The position numbers and the translations under genes were made by a program. Positions 1-5,652 of a stretch of 15,683 nucleotides of DNA are shown here, one piece after another (position 1 is the first letter of the stretch; each line of letters opens with the position of its first letter). This DNA comes from an uncultured Bacteroidales bacterium (lineage in GTDB: Bacteria; Bacteroidota; Bacteroidia; Bacteroidales; Muribaculaceae). The stretch spans positions 1-15,683 of the forward strand of contig CATZGB010000051.1 of the NCBI GenBank assembly GCA_958418815.1, in the 5' to 3' direction. Below the pieces are notes generated by a model. The model ran no database searches. It worked only from the letters and a program-made list of their open reading frames with translations, and was not told the DNA's origin.

Positions 1-12
1 CCCAAAGTTACA

Positions 13-20
13 TATCTTTG
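13..20 (+). promoter_or_regulatory. Bacteroidetes -7 promoter element at the window edge
   Basis: TATCTTTG matches the Bacteroidetes -7 consensus TAnnTTTG. Its -33 partner would lie about 20 bases upstream, outside the window, so only half the promoter can be seen. A transcript from it would run into the hairpin-rich non-coding stretch. Confidence 0.35.
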
Positions 21-219
21 CGCATATTTTAACAACCGGGGTTTGCAGCTGACCCGACAAAAGCCGGATAATAGCAGACAACTGTCAATATATCAATTAT
101 TTGCGTGAACAAAATGCAAATTTGATAGTTATAATGATAGACTGGCAGACAATCCGCTGATGAGATTATTCTCATTAAAAATCGCCCGAAATAAAAAAGT
201 TGGGCAATGTTGAGCAAAA

Positions 220-440
220 TCTCGGAAATATCGGGAAACCGGTATCGAGAGGCGAAACAATCTCACTTGGCGGTATGTTTGTCGAGTAAAAGCGGGGAGA
301 ACCGGATTCGTAATCCGACACCTCTGCGACCAACCAATGGTCAGAATGTTGACGGTATCCGGAGACCGAAGGCAGATGACCGACTTTTCATGACCCGCGC
401 AGGGTTAAGCGCCAGCCTTCTTCCTTTGGCAAAGAAGAAG
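220..440 (+). ncRNA. Candidate structured RNA or structured leader
   Basis: The clearest helix is at 220-250: an outer stem TCTCG/CGAGA and an inner seven-pair stem (228-234 with 239-245, one G-U pair) capped by a GAAA tetraloop at 235-238. A GNRA loop on a stem with a non-Watson-Crick pair suggests selection at the RNA level. It is followed by a six-pair hairpin at 303-317 (CGGATT, loop CGT, AATCCG) and a seven-pair hairpin at 417-440 (CTTCTTC, loop of ten, GAAGAAG). I do not recognise an RNA family, and the ends are guesses set by the outer hairpins. It could equally be the untranslated leader of the gene at 709. Confidence 0.25.
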
Positions 441-708
441 CCGTAAATTTTGTTCCCAGTAATGCTTGAGGCTTTGGGAGAGCCAGAGAGCCCACGGAAT
501 GTACATCGTTTTAATGGCCACTTCCCACTTCCGTATTTGATATTGTCATGTCATTTGCCTTGACCCAAGTGAGTCGAGAACGCTATCGCCATGCCTGTTT
601 TCAAATCGGAAAGACCACTAATCCACGTCAATCGTGACGAAAGGTATGGGATGACCTAAATCCGCCATCGCTCCATGCCTTCCATCATCCGGCGGAACAA
701 AAACTTGT

Positions 709-1020
709 ATGAATAACATTATTGAACTCGTCAAGAGTGGGGTTACCGGTCTTACCCTCAACATAAAAATCGAAGACCTTGTGGAGTTTGCCGACCATTT
801 TATTAACGAGGCGAAGGAGGCACTGCTCTCGCCGATGGTGAAACAGTCGCAGGAAAAACTTCTGCCCAAAGCGGAGGTGTTGGAGAAATTCAACATCTGT
901 CCCACCACCCTGTGGAACTGGGAGAGAAAGAAATACATCGAGCCAGTGAAGATAGGCCGCAAGGTCTATTACCGTCAGGCTGATGTGGAATGTCTCATCA
1001 TTCAGCGCGGCAAACGATGA
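709..1020 (+). CDS. Helix-turn-helix excisionase-like DNA-binding protein
   Basis: The 103-residue protein has a helical N-terminal half (about residues 1-48) and a C-terminal MerR/HTH_17-type winged helix (about 50-100). The visible pattern is a leucine-rich first helix, the recognition stretch TTLWNWERKKYI, and the wing PVKIGRKVYYRQADVE that follows it in excisionases. Proteins of this kind bind attachment-site DNA and steer the integrase toward excision, or regulate the operon. The gene opens the backbone operon, and its stop codon overlaps the next start in an ATGA, which suggests translational coupling. The start at 709 is the only ATG ahead of the conserved part. Whether it is a true Xis or a transcription regulator cannot be decided from sequence. 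Confidence 0.8.
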   Translation: MNNIIELVKSGVTGLTLNIKIEDLVEFADHFINEAKEALLSPMVKQSQEKLLPKAEVLEKFNICPTTLWNWERKKYIEPVKIGRKVYYRQADVECLIIQRGKR

Positions 1021-2051
1021 TGGATGCCAAAGAATTGGACGCCCTGTGGCAGGCTTCGCAAATCAGAGTGACGGATGAGATTGCCGTGGCACCGGAGGTT
1101 CTCTTTTGCAACGGCTCCGTAATCGGCACACTCGGCAACTTTTCGGCTTCGACCGGAAAGGCGAAGAGCAAGAAAACTTTCAATGTCAGTGCCATCGTAG
1201 CGGCTGCGCTGATGAACGGGGAGGTGCTGCGGTATGTAGCCGAATTTCCCGACAACAAGCGGACTGTCCTCTACTTCGACACCGAGCAGAGTCCCTACCA
1301 CTGTCAGAAGGTAATTCGCCGAGCATTGCAACTCGCCGGTCTGCCGCTCGACCGTCATCCCGACAATCTTATCTTTGCCCAGCTGAGAGCACAAGTGCCG
1401 GATACCCGTCTGGAGATTATCGACCGGGCGATTGCCACAACACCCAATGTCGGTCTGGTAATCATAGATGGTGTACGTGACCTGATGTTTGACATCAACA
1501 ACGCCACCGAATCGTCAAGGCTCATCAACAAGCTGATGGAGTGGACGGACAAGTATCAGATACACATCCACACTGTCCTGCACCTTAACAAGAGCGATGA
1601 CAACGTGCGCGGTCATGTCGGCACGGAACTAAACAACAAAGCCGAGACCGTATTGCAGGTTTCCAAAAGCACGACAGATGATGAAGTGACCGAGGTGTCG
1701 GCATCATGTATCCGGTCAATGGACTTCGCGCCATTCGCTTTCAGGGTCAATGACTACGGTCTTCCGGAGATTGTAGAGAACCACACCTTCGGTAAATCCG
1801 CCAAACAGCAGGTGTTCTCTTACAACGAGCTGTCACCCGACCAGCACCGCGAAGCTCTTGAACTCGCCTTCGCCGACGGAGCCATCAAAGGCTGTCAGAA
1901 CTGCGAGGATAAAATCAAGGCGGCATACGCATCTTGCGGCTATCCGTATGGCGACGGCAAGGTCACCAAACTGAAGACCTTCCTGATGAACAAGCGGATG
2001 ATTGTCAAGGAGAACGGAGCCTATCAGTTTAACCGCGACTTCTACTACTAA
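1017..2051 (+). CDS. AAA/RecA-fold ATPase, RepA/DnaB-like helicase of mobile elements
   Basis: The 344-residue protein has a RecA-like core. A Walker A-type loop lies near residues 47-54 (GKAKSKKT, preceded by GNFSAST), a DTEQ strand end near 88-91, a Walker B strand VGLVIIDG near 145-152, and a sensor-like stretch HTVLHLNKSD near 185-194 followed by GHVGTELNNKAE. This is the AAA_25 arrangement seen in RepA-type plasmid helicases and widespread in Bacteroidales mobile elements. The C-terminal 100 residues are probably a small DNA-binding or oligomerisation domain. It likely works with the primase-like protein downstream, in replication of the excised circle. I start it at 1017, where ATGA overlaps the previous stop; ATG at 1020 is also possible, and the ATG at 990 would give a long overlap. 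Confidence 0.85.
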   Translation: MMDAKELDALWQASQIRVTDEIAVAPEVLFCNGSVIGTLGNFSASTGKAKSKKTFNVSAIVAAALMNGEVLRYVAEFPDNKRTVLYFDTEQSPYHCQKVIRRALQLAGLPLDRHPDNLIFAQLRAQVPDTRLEIIDRAIATTPNVGLVIIDGVRDLMFDINNATESSRLINKLMEWTDKYQIHIHTVLHLNKSDDNVRGHVGTELNNKAETVLQVSKSTTDDEVTEVSASCIRSMDFAPFAFRVNDYGLPEIVENHTFGKSAKQQVFSYNELSPDQHREALELAFADGAIKGCQNCEDKIKAAYASCGYPYGDGKVTKLKTFLMNKRMIVKENGAYQFNRDFYY

Positions 2052-2059
2052 TCGAGTTT

Positions 2060-2094
2060 AGTTCGGTACGGTGTGTATATATGTGAGCCGAACT
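2060..2094. repeat. Inverted repeat between ATPase and primase genes
   Basis: AGTTCGG at 2060-2066 and CCGAACT at 2088-2094 form a seven-pair stem around an AT-rich loop, just past the ATPase stop. Its left side and loop share AGTTTAGTTC and TATATATG with the larger palindrome at 14009-14051. It has no following T tract, so it may attenuate rather than end transcription, or be a protein-binding site. Confidence 0.5.
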
Positions 2095-2124
2095 CGAACT
2101 GCCACCCCTAAACATTTTACCACC

Positions 2125-3003
2125 ATGTTCAAAGAGATAAAATCTATCCCTTTAGCCACCTTCATGTCCCGACTCGGACATGAGCCGGTCAGACGGAGTG
2201 GGGACAAACTCTGGTATAAGTCACCGCTAAGACAGGAGCATACGCCATCGTTCAAGGTGGAGACTACGCTCAACTGCTGGTATGACTTCGGTATCGGTAA
2301 AGGAGGCAATATCGTAGACCTTGCAGCCGAGATATATCAGTCAACCGATATGCGTCATCTCCTGCGTTGCATAGCCGACAGTTGCCCTGTGCCATCGGTG
2401 CAGACAGTCACTGCCACATCCGTTACGCGACACTCTGCCCCGAGTTTTGAGGACATCCGAATAGTGCCGTTGGAGAGCCGCGCACTTGTCGCTTACCTCC
2501 AAGAGCGCGGCATACCACCGGAGATTTCAAAGGCGCACTGTCAACAGATTCATTACAGTTGCCGAGGCAAGCGATACTATGCCGTTGCCTTTGCCAACGA
2601 ATCAGGCGGCCATGAGATACGCAACCGATATTTCAAAGGTTGCATATCGCCGAAAGACATCTCGATATGGCGCATACGCGATGGTCCGTCAACGGAGTGC
2701 GCAGTGTTTGAAGGATTCATAGATTATCTATCAGCACTGACACTCGAAATCATCGAAGCGGATGCAATCATTCTTAACTCGGTCAGCAATGTCAACAAGG
2801 CAATACCCCATCTGCGGGATTACACCGCCATCCATTGCTATCTTGACAACGATGTCGCAGGTAAAACGGCATTGGGTCAGTTGACAGAGCGATTCGGAAT
2901 AAAGGTGATTGACCGCTCCACACTCTACTCAGGTTACAATGACCTGAATGAGTATCTAAAAACAAGTTTTACAAAAATCAAAAATTACAATTATGAGCAG
3001 TAA
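2125..3003 (+). CDS. DNA primase-like protein (degenerate CHC2 finger plus TOPRIM)
   Basis: The 292-residue protein begins with a CHC2 zinc-finger fold (about residues 28-68, with HTPSF and GKGGNIVDL intact) and ends with a TOPRIM domain (about 188-275) carrying FEGFID (E196) and LDNDVAG (D241 and D243), the metal-binding acidic residues. Bacterial primases of this layout make RNA primers. The zinc ligands are not in place: where CHC2 has Cys-x-x-His and Cys-x-x-Cys, this protein has S33, R36, D54 and I57. A zinc-less finger is seen as a motif change here; its effect is unknown. I chose ATG 2125 over the upstream GTG 2071 because the GTG lies inside the inverted repeat and adds residues unlike the family. 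It overlaps the next gene by 11 bases. Confidence 0.82.
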   Translation: MFKEIKSIPLATFMSRLGHEPVRRSGDKLWYKSPLRQEHTPSFKVETTLNCWYDFGIGKGGNIVDLAAEIYQSTDMRHLLRCIADSCPVPSVQTVTATSVTRHSAPSFEDIRIVPLESRALVAYLQERGIPPEISKAHCQQIHYSCRGKRYYAVAFANESGGHEIRNRYFKGCISPKDISIWRIRDGPSTECAVFEGFIDYLSALTLEIIEADAIILNSVSNVNKAIPHLRDYTAIHCYLDNDVAGKTALGQLTERFGIKVIDRSTLYSGYNDLNEYLKTSFTKIKNYNYEQ

Positions 3004-3403
3004 AAAGAATTATATAGAAACTCAGTCATCCGAAATGACTGACAACATCTTCAACAATAGTGTTGAAGTCAACAGCGACACCGCGGTCAACATTGCGGAC
3101 ACCGCAACCACCGAGAACAACACAACAGTTGCGCTACTGTCAGCAACCGAGCCGAAACAACAGCGCATCGGCATAAAACAGCGTAAGATGGAGTACGAGG
3201 AATACAAGTCAGCCTACCTCGCCCCAAAGATACTTGACCATCGAAAGCAGACAAGCATCAGCAAGGAACTATACAACCGCATCGCGTTGATGGTTCGTCG
3301 ACTCGGAGACATTGACACCACCATCTCCGGCTTTATCGACTCGGTGCTTCTCCGCCACATGGACGACTACGCCGCCGACCACGAAATCTGGCGCAAACTC
3401 TGA
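2993..3403 (+). CDS. DUF3408-type mobile element protein
   Basis: The 136-residue protein has a low-complexity Asn/Thr-rich N-terminal part (about residues 1-60) and a conserved C-terminal part (about 75-136). In that part, APKILDHRKQTSISKELYNR, the IDTTISGF turn, and the terminal HMDDYAADHEIWRKL resemble the DUF3408 family of Bacteroidales conjugative and mobilizable elements, which looks like a ribbon-helix-helix DNA-binding fold. A role in relaxosome assembly or in regulating the mobilization region is likely but not proven. The gene sits at the end of the backbone operon, overlaps the primase gene by 11 bases, and lies directly before the putative oriT. Confidence 0.72.
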   Translation: MSSKKNYIETQSSEMTDNIFNNSVEVNSDTAVNIADTATTENNTTVALLSATEPKQQRIGIKQRKMEYEEYKSAYLAPKILDHRKQTSISKELYNRIALMVRRLGDIDTTISGFIDSVLLRHMDDYAADHEIWRKL

Positions 3404-3441
3404 TTGCTTGATTGCAACTGTCTAAAAATGATTAATCACGA

Positions 3442-3557
3442 CCGCTAAAAGCGGGCTTAGTTTCGCGCAGCTCGAAACTATCGTCAGTGTTCGGTTGGGG
3501 TTGGAGCGAGTTTATGTTTTCGTATTACAAGTAATCCGAAAACGACTCGCCCAACCG
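3442..3557. other. Candidate oriT: hairpin cluster upstream of mobC
   Basis: Three structures lie in the 190-base gap ahead of the mobilization genes. The first is a five-pair hairpin at 3442-3454 (CCGCT/AGCGG). The second is a perfect eight-pair hairpin at 3458-3480 (TAGTTTCG, loop of seven, CGAAACTA). The third is a long stepped hairpin at 3492-3557, built from CGGTTGGG/CCCAACCG (3492-3499 with 3550-3557), GCGAGT/ACTCGC (3506-3511 with 3545-3550, sharing base 3550), GTTTTCG/CGAAAAC (3516-3522 with 3537-3543) and ATTAC/GTAAT around a two-base loop. Transfer origins usually lie next to their relaxase operon and carry such inverted repeats. The nick site cannot be placed. The structure could also be a terminator for the upstream operon or a cruciform regulator of mobC. 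Confidence 0.55.
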
Positions 3558-3594
3558 CTCCCGATGGTCACAGACTTCTAAACACACTGCTATT

Positions 3595-3990
3595 ATGAGA
3601 AGATACAATTCCCGACCTTCCAAAGGTCGACCCAAACTACCCGCCGAGGAACGAAAGTCAATCGTTGTTCCGGTGAAATACGACCTCGACAAATATGAGA
3701 TAATGATGAACAAGGCAATTGTTGCTGGATTGAACCGTTCGGAATATATCCGTCAGGCATCAATCCATTGTACGGTGACGGAGCGTCTAAAACCCAAAGA
3801 CGTAAAGGCGATAAGAGATCTTCATGGCATAGCCGAGAATCTCAATCGCATCGCCAAATTCTGTTCATCTATTCTAAACAGAGGTTCAACAAATGAGAAC
3901 CTTGTCCAACTTTTCCGGGACATGTACGAATGCCGGGACTTTGTTTTGTCGCTTATCAAAACCTATCGTAATACTCCCGACAGCATATGA
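3595..3990 (+). CDS. mobC: MobC-like relaxosome accessory protein
   Basis: The 131-residue basic protein has a short Arg/Lys-rich tail, then a ribbon-helix-helix segment (about residues 22-60; strand SIVVPVKYD, then helices around AGLNRSEYIRQASI). A MobC C-terminal helix follows at about 75-92, with the family hallmark GIAENLNRIAK. MobC proteins bind oriT, help melt the nick region and help the relaxase act. The gene begins 37 bases after the large hairpin and overlaps the relaxase start by ATGA, so the two are almost certainly co-translated. Confidence 0.85.
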   Translation: MRRYNSRPSKGRPKLPAEERKSIVVPVKYDLDKYEIMMNKAIVAGLNRSEYIRQASIHCTVTERLKPKDVKAIRDLHGIAENLNRIAKFCSSILNRGSTNENLVQLFRDMYECRDFVLSLIKTYRNTPDSI

Positions 3991-5183
3991 TGGGCAAGAT
4001 AAGCAACGGCGGAAGTGCCGGAGGTTGCATTGATTATGTCACCCGAAAGAAGAAGGACAAACCGGATGGTTCACCCTGTGATGAATGGAAAATCATCGAC
4101 TCTAAAGATGTATTTCTGTCAGGTGGGCGAGCGGAAATCACCGCCTCTTTACAGGATAACATATCTATGAATCCGAATGTCAAAGACCCGGTCGGACACA
4201 TTTCTCTCAACTTTCACGCCTTGGATAAGGACAAGGTGACAGAGGAAATGATGGTTGAAATCGCTGGAAAATATATGGAGAGAATGGACATAAAAGACAC
4301 TCCTTATATATTGGTCAGGCATTTCGACAAGGATTATCCGCACTGCCACTTGGTGTATAGCCGAATTAATAATTTCGGGGAGACTATCTCCGACAGTAAT
4401 GACTATAGTCGCAATAAAGACGCTTGTCGTTCCTTGACTGAGGAGTATGGACTGCATATATCCGAAGGTAAGCAGCATACTAATGTGGATAATCTTCGTG
4501 GTGTCGAGAAAATCAGATACGAGATTTTCAATGAAGTAAATGACGCATGGGAAGATCGTAGCATCTGCGATTTTGACAAATTCAAGGCTAAACTCAAAGC
4601 GTCAGGTGTCGGTATAGAGTACAAATACAGGCGTGGCACCAATGAGGTGCAAGGCCTGTGGTACACCCGAAAAGGAAAACGGTTTCCTGCATCGAAGATA
4701 GACAGGCGTTTCAGTTACAGTAATATTCGAAAGCATATTTCAGAGAATCGCCCATTGCATCCCGACTCAAAATGGATGTATGCTGACGGCTCTATTGTTC
4801 CGATAACAAATTTCCGAGGAGTGAAATTTTCGGGACAACAGATTAATGACTACGTTGCCGGCAAAGCAATCCGCGTCGATGGATGTAAGGGAGAATACTC
4901 TACCGTCTATTTGAAATTCGTTCCGGAAGTCAAAGTGCCAAAAATATTTTCCTCAAATCCGGACGAGCCTAAACAAACTGCAACTTCTTCCTTTGCTCCA
5001 TCGGTCAGCCATACTCAGCAACCGTCCGCTCCCGAAGATGGATGCTGTTCAGTAACCGGAGGCGATACCGAAACATTCCCCGAGTTCAAGGCAAGACATC
5101 CCGAGCTAACGCCGAAGCAAGCATTAGACGCATGGCGAGCCAAACGCCGGGGCAAGCACCTCAACGGCGGCTTCCACATGTGA
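3987..5183 (+). CDS. Relaxase/mobilization nuclease (MobA/VirD2 family)
   Basis: This 398-residue protein (397 if ATG 3990 is used) has a relaxase domain in its first 220 residues. Numbered from ATG 3990, a tyrosine near the N-terminus (GGCIDYV, Y16) is the likely nicking residue. The metal-binding histidine triad is seen in HFDKDYPHCH (H111, H118, H120), and GHISLNFHALDKD (about 69-81) is the preceding conserved strand-helix. The enzyme would cut one strand at oriT, stay covalently attached and be carried by a helper transfer system. The C-terminal third is less conserved, Pro/Ser-rich near 340-360, and ends in a basic segment (AWRAKRRGKH). Start codons 3987 and 3990 are both possible in ATGATG. 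A hairpin terminator follows at 5201. Confidence 0.9.
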   Translation: MMGKISNGGSAGGCIDYVTRKKKDKPDGSPCDEWKIIDSKDVFLSGGRAEITASLQDNISMNPNVKDPVGHISLNFHALDKDKVTEEMMVEIAGKYMERMDIKDTPYILVRHFDKDYPHCHLVYSRINNFGETISDSNDYSRNKDACRSLTEEYGLHISEGKQHTNVDNLRGVEKIRYEIFNEVNDAWEDRSICDFDKFKAKLKASGVGIEYKYRRGTNEVQGLWYTRKGKRFPASKIDRRFSYSNIRKHISENRPLHPDSKWMYADGSIVPITNFRGVKFSGQQINDYVAGKAIRVDGCKGEYSTVYLKFVPEVKVPKIFSSNPDEPKQTATSSFAPSVSHTQQPSAPEDGCCSVTGGDTETFPEFKARHPELTPKQALDAWRAKRRGKHLNGGFHM

Positions 5184-5200
5184 CAACAATCCCCATTCAA

Positions 5201-5240
5201 TGCCATCGACAGCCAACGCAGTTGCCGATGGCACTTTCTT
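5201..5240 (+). terminator. Intrinsic terminator of the mobilization operon
   Basis: TGCCATCG at 5201-5208 pairs perfectly with CGATGGCA at 5226-5233. Inside it a second stem CAAC/GTTG (5214-5217 with 5221-5224) closes a three-base loop. A pyrimidine-rich CTTTCTT run follows. The hairpin lies 18 bases after the relaxase stop and separates the backbone from the cargo promoter. Confidence 0.65.
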
Positions 5241-5283
5241 ATACCTTCCATCAGCTTCTACTTGACAGAAAATGTTGAGGAAA

Positions 5284-5315
5284 TTTGGTTGCATCAAAAA
5301 TAATCATTAATTTTG
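5284..5315 (+). promoter_or_regulatory. Bacteroidetes-type promoter of the defence operon
   Basis: TTTG at 5284-5287 (-33) and TAATTTTG at 5308-5315 (-7, full match to TAnnTTTG) are separated by 20 bases, within the usual spacing for the Bacteroidetes primary sigma factor. Transcription would begin near 5320-5325, just ahead of the XRE gene start at 5347, and nothing else lies between. Confidence 0.7.
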
Positions 5316-5344
5316 TCATAAATTGACAAATCAAAATTTGACAA
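5312..5344. promoter_or_regulatory. Likely XRE operator overlapping the promoter
   Basis: TTTGTCA (5312-5318) and TGACAAA (5324-5330) are perfect inverted half-sites with a five-base spacer. A third half-site TGACAA lies at 5339-5344, 15 bases further on. The first half-site shares its TTTG with the promoter -7 element, so a bound dimer would block RNA polymerase. This is the layout of autoregulating controller proteins of restriction-modification systems. Binding by the neighbouring XRE protein is an inference from position. Confidence 0.55.
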
Positions 5345-5346
5345 CA

Positions 5347-5652
5347 ATGTATTTCGCACAGAAATTAAAGTCGTTGAGAGAAGAGAATCACTATCTACAA
5401 AGACAGATAGCGGCACTGCTCGACATAGATACACCTATGTATAGCCGCATTGAGCGAGGAGAAAGATTTGCAAAAGAAGAGCATATACCCATATTGGCCA
5501 AATACTACAATATAGATGAAAACGAATTACGACAATTATGGTTAGCAGACAAAGTATATGATGTAATCGCTGGTGAGTCATCAGCAAATGATGTTTTATC
5601 TATTGTTTCAGAAAGTATAGCTGAATATGGAAAAGAAAATAAAAGTTGCTGA
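5347..5652 (+). CDS. XRE-family regulator (controller-like) of the defence operon
   Basis: The 101-residue protein has a Cro/C1-type helix-turn-helix over about residues 4-58: KLKSLREENHYLQRQIAALL, then the recognition helix region DTPMYSRIERGERF, then a helix ending in LAKYYNIDENEL. A C-terminal extension of about 40 residues follows. Small XRE proteins ahead of restriction genes (C proteins) delay or limit nuclease expression by binding their own promoter. I start it at ATG 5347; the TTG at 5323 in the same frame lies inside the probable operator and near the transcription start. Its last 26 bases overlap the restriction gene, so expression is coupled. A simple repressor, or a repressor of the whole five-gene unit, is equally possible. 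Confidence 0.82.
   Translation: MYFAQKLKSLREENHYLQRQIAALLDIDTPMYSRIERGERFAKEEHIPILAKYYNIDENELRQLWLADKVYDVIAGESSANDVLSIVSESIAEYGKENKSC

Larger units (their letters stand above)
1..708. other. Left non-coding region with many small hairpins
   Basis: No reading frame here has convincing protein character. The longest candidates (29-217 minus, 79-codon frame at 207-446 plus) lack recognisable domains. The stretch is rich in short inverted repeats: 160-175 (ATGAGA/TCTCAT), 220-250, 303-317 (CGGATT/AATCCG), 417-440 (CTTCTTC/GAAGAAG), 626-639 (CGTCA/TGACG) and 661-696 (TCCGCC/GGCGGA), the last ending 12 bases before the first gene. It could be the leader of the backbone operon, the left attachment region, a structured RNA, or a mixture of these. 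The boundary between chromosome and element may fall inside it. Confidence 0.5.

Noticed and set aside
29..217. 62-codon minus-strand reading frame
   Set aside because: No recognisable motif or start context, and it runs opposite to the only nearby promoter signal.
296..360. tRNA-Arg(ACG)-like anticodon arm on the minus strand (five-pair stem with loop TTACGAA)
   Set aside because: No T arm, no matching acceptor strands and an oversized D-loop candidate, so it is not a tRNA gene; a chance hairpin or at most a remnant.
207..446. 79-codon reading frame in the left region
   Set aside because: Composition is not protein-like, no domain is visible, and it runs across several RNA-type hairpins.
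2071..2124. GTG start for the primase gene
   Set aside because: It lies within the inverted repeat and the added residues do not resemble the family; ATG 2125 directly precedes the conserved start.
5323..5346. TTG start for the XRE gene
   Set aside because: It lies in the probable operator and at the expected transcription start, and adds residues outside the helix-turn-helix fold; ATG 5347 is preferred.
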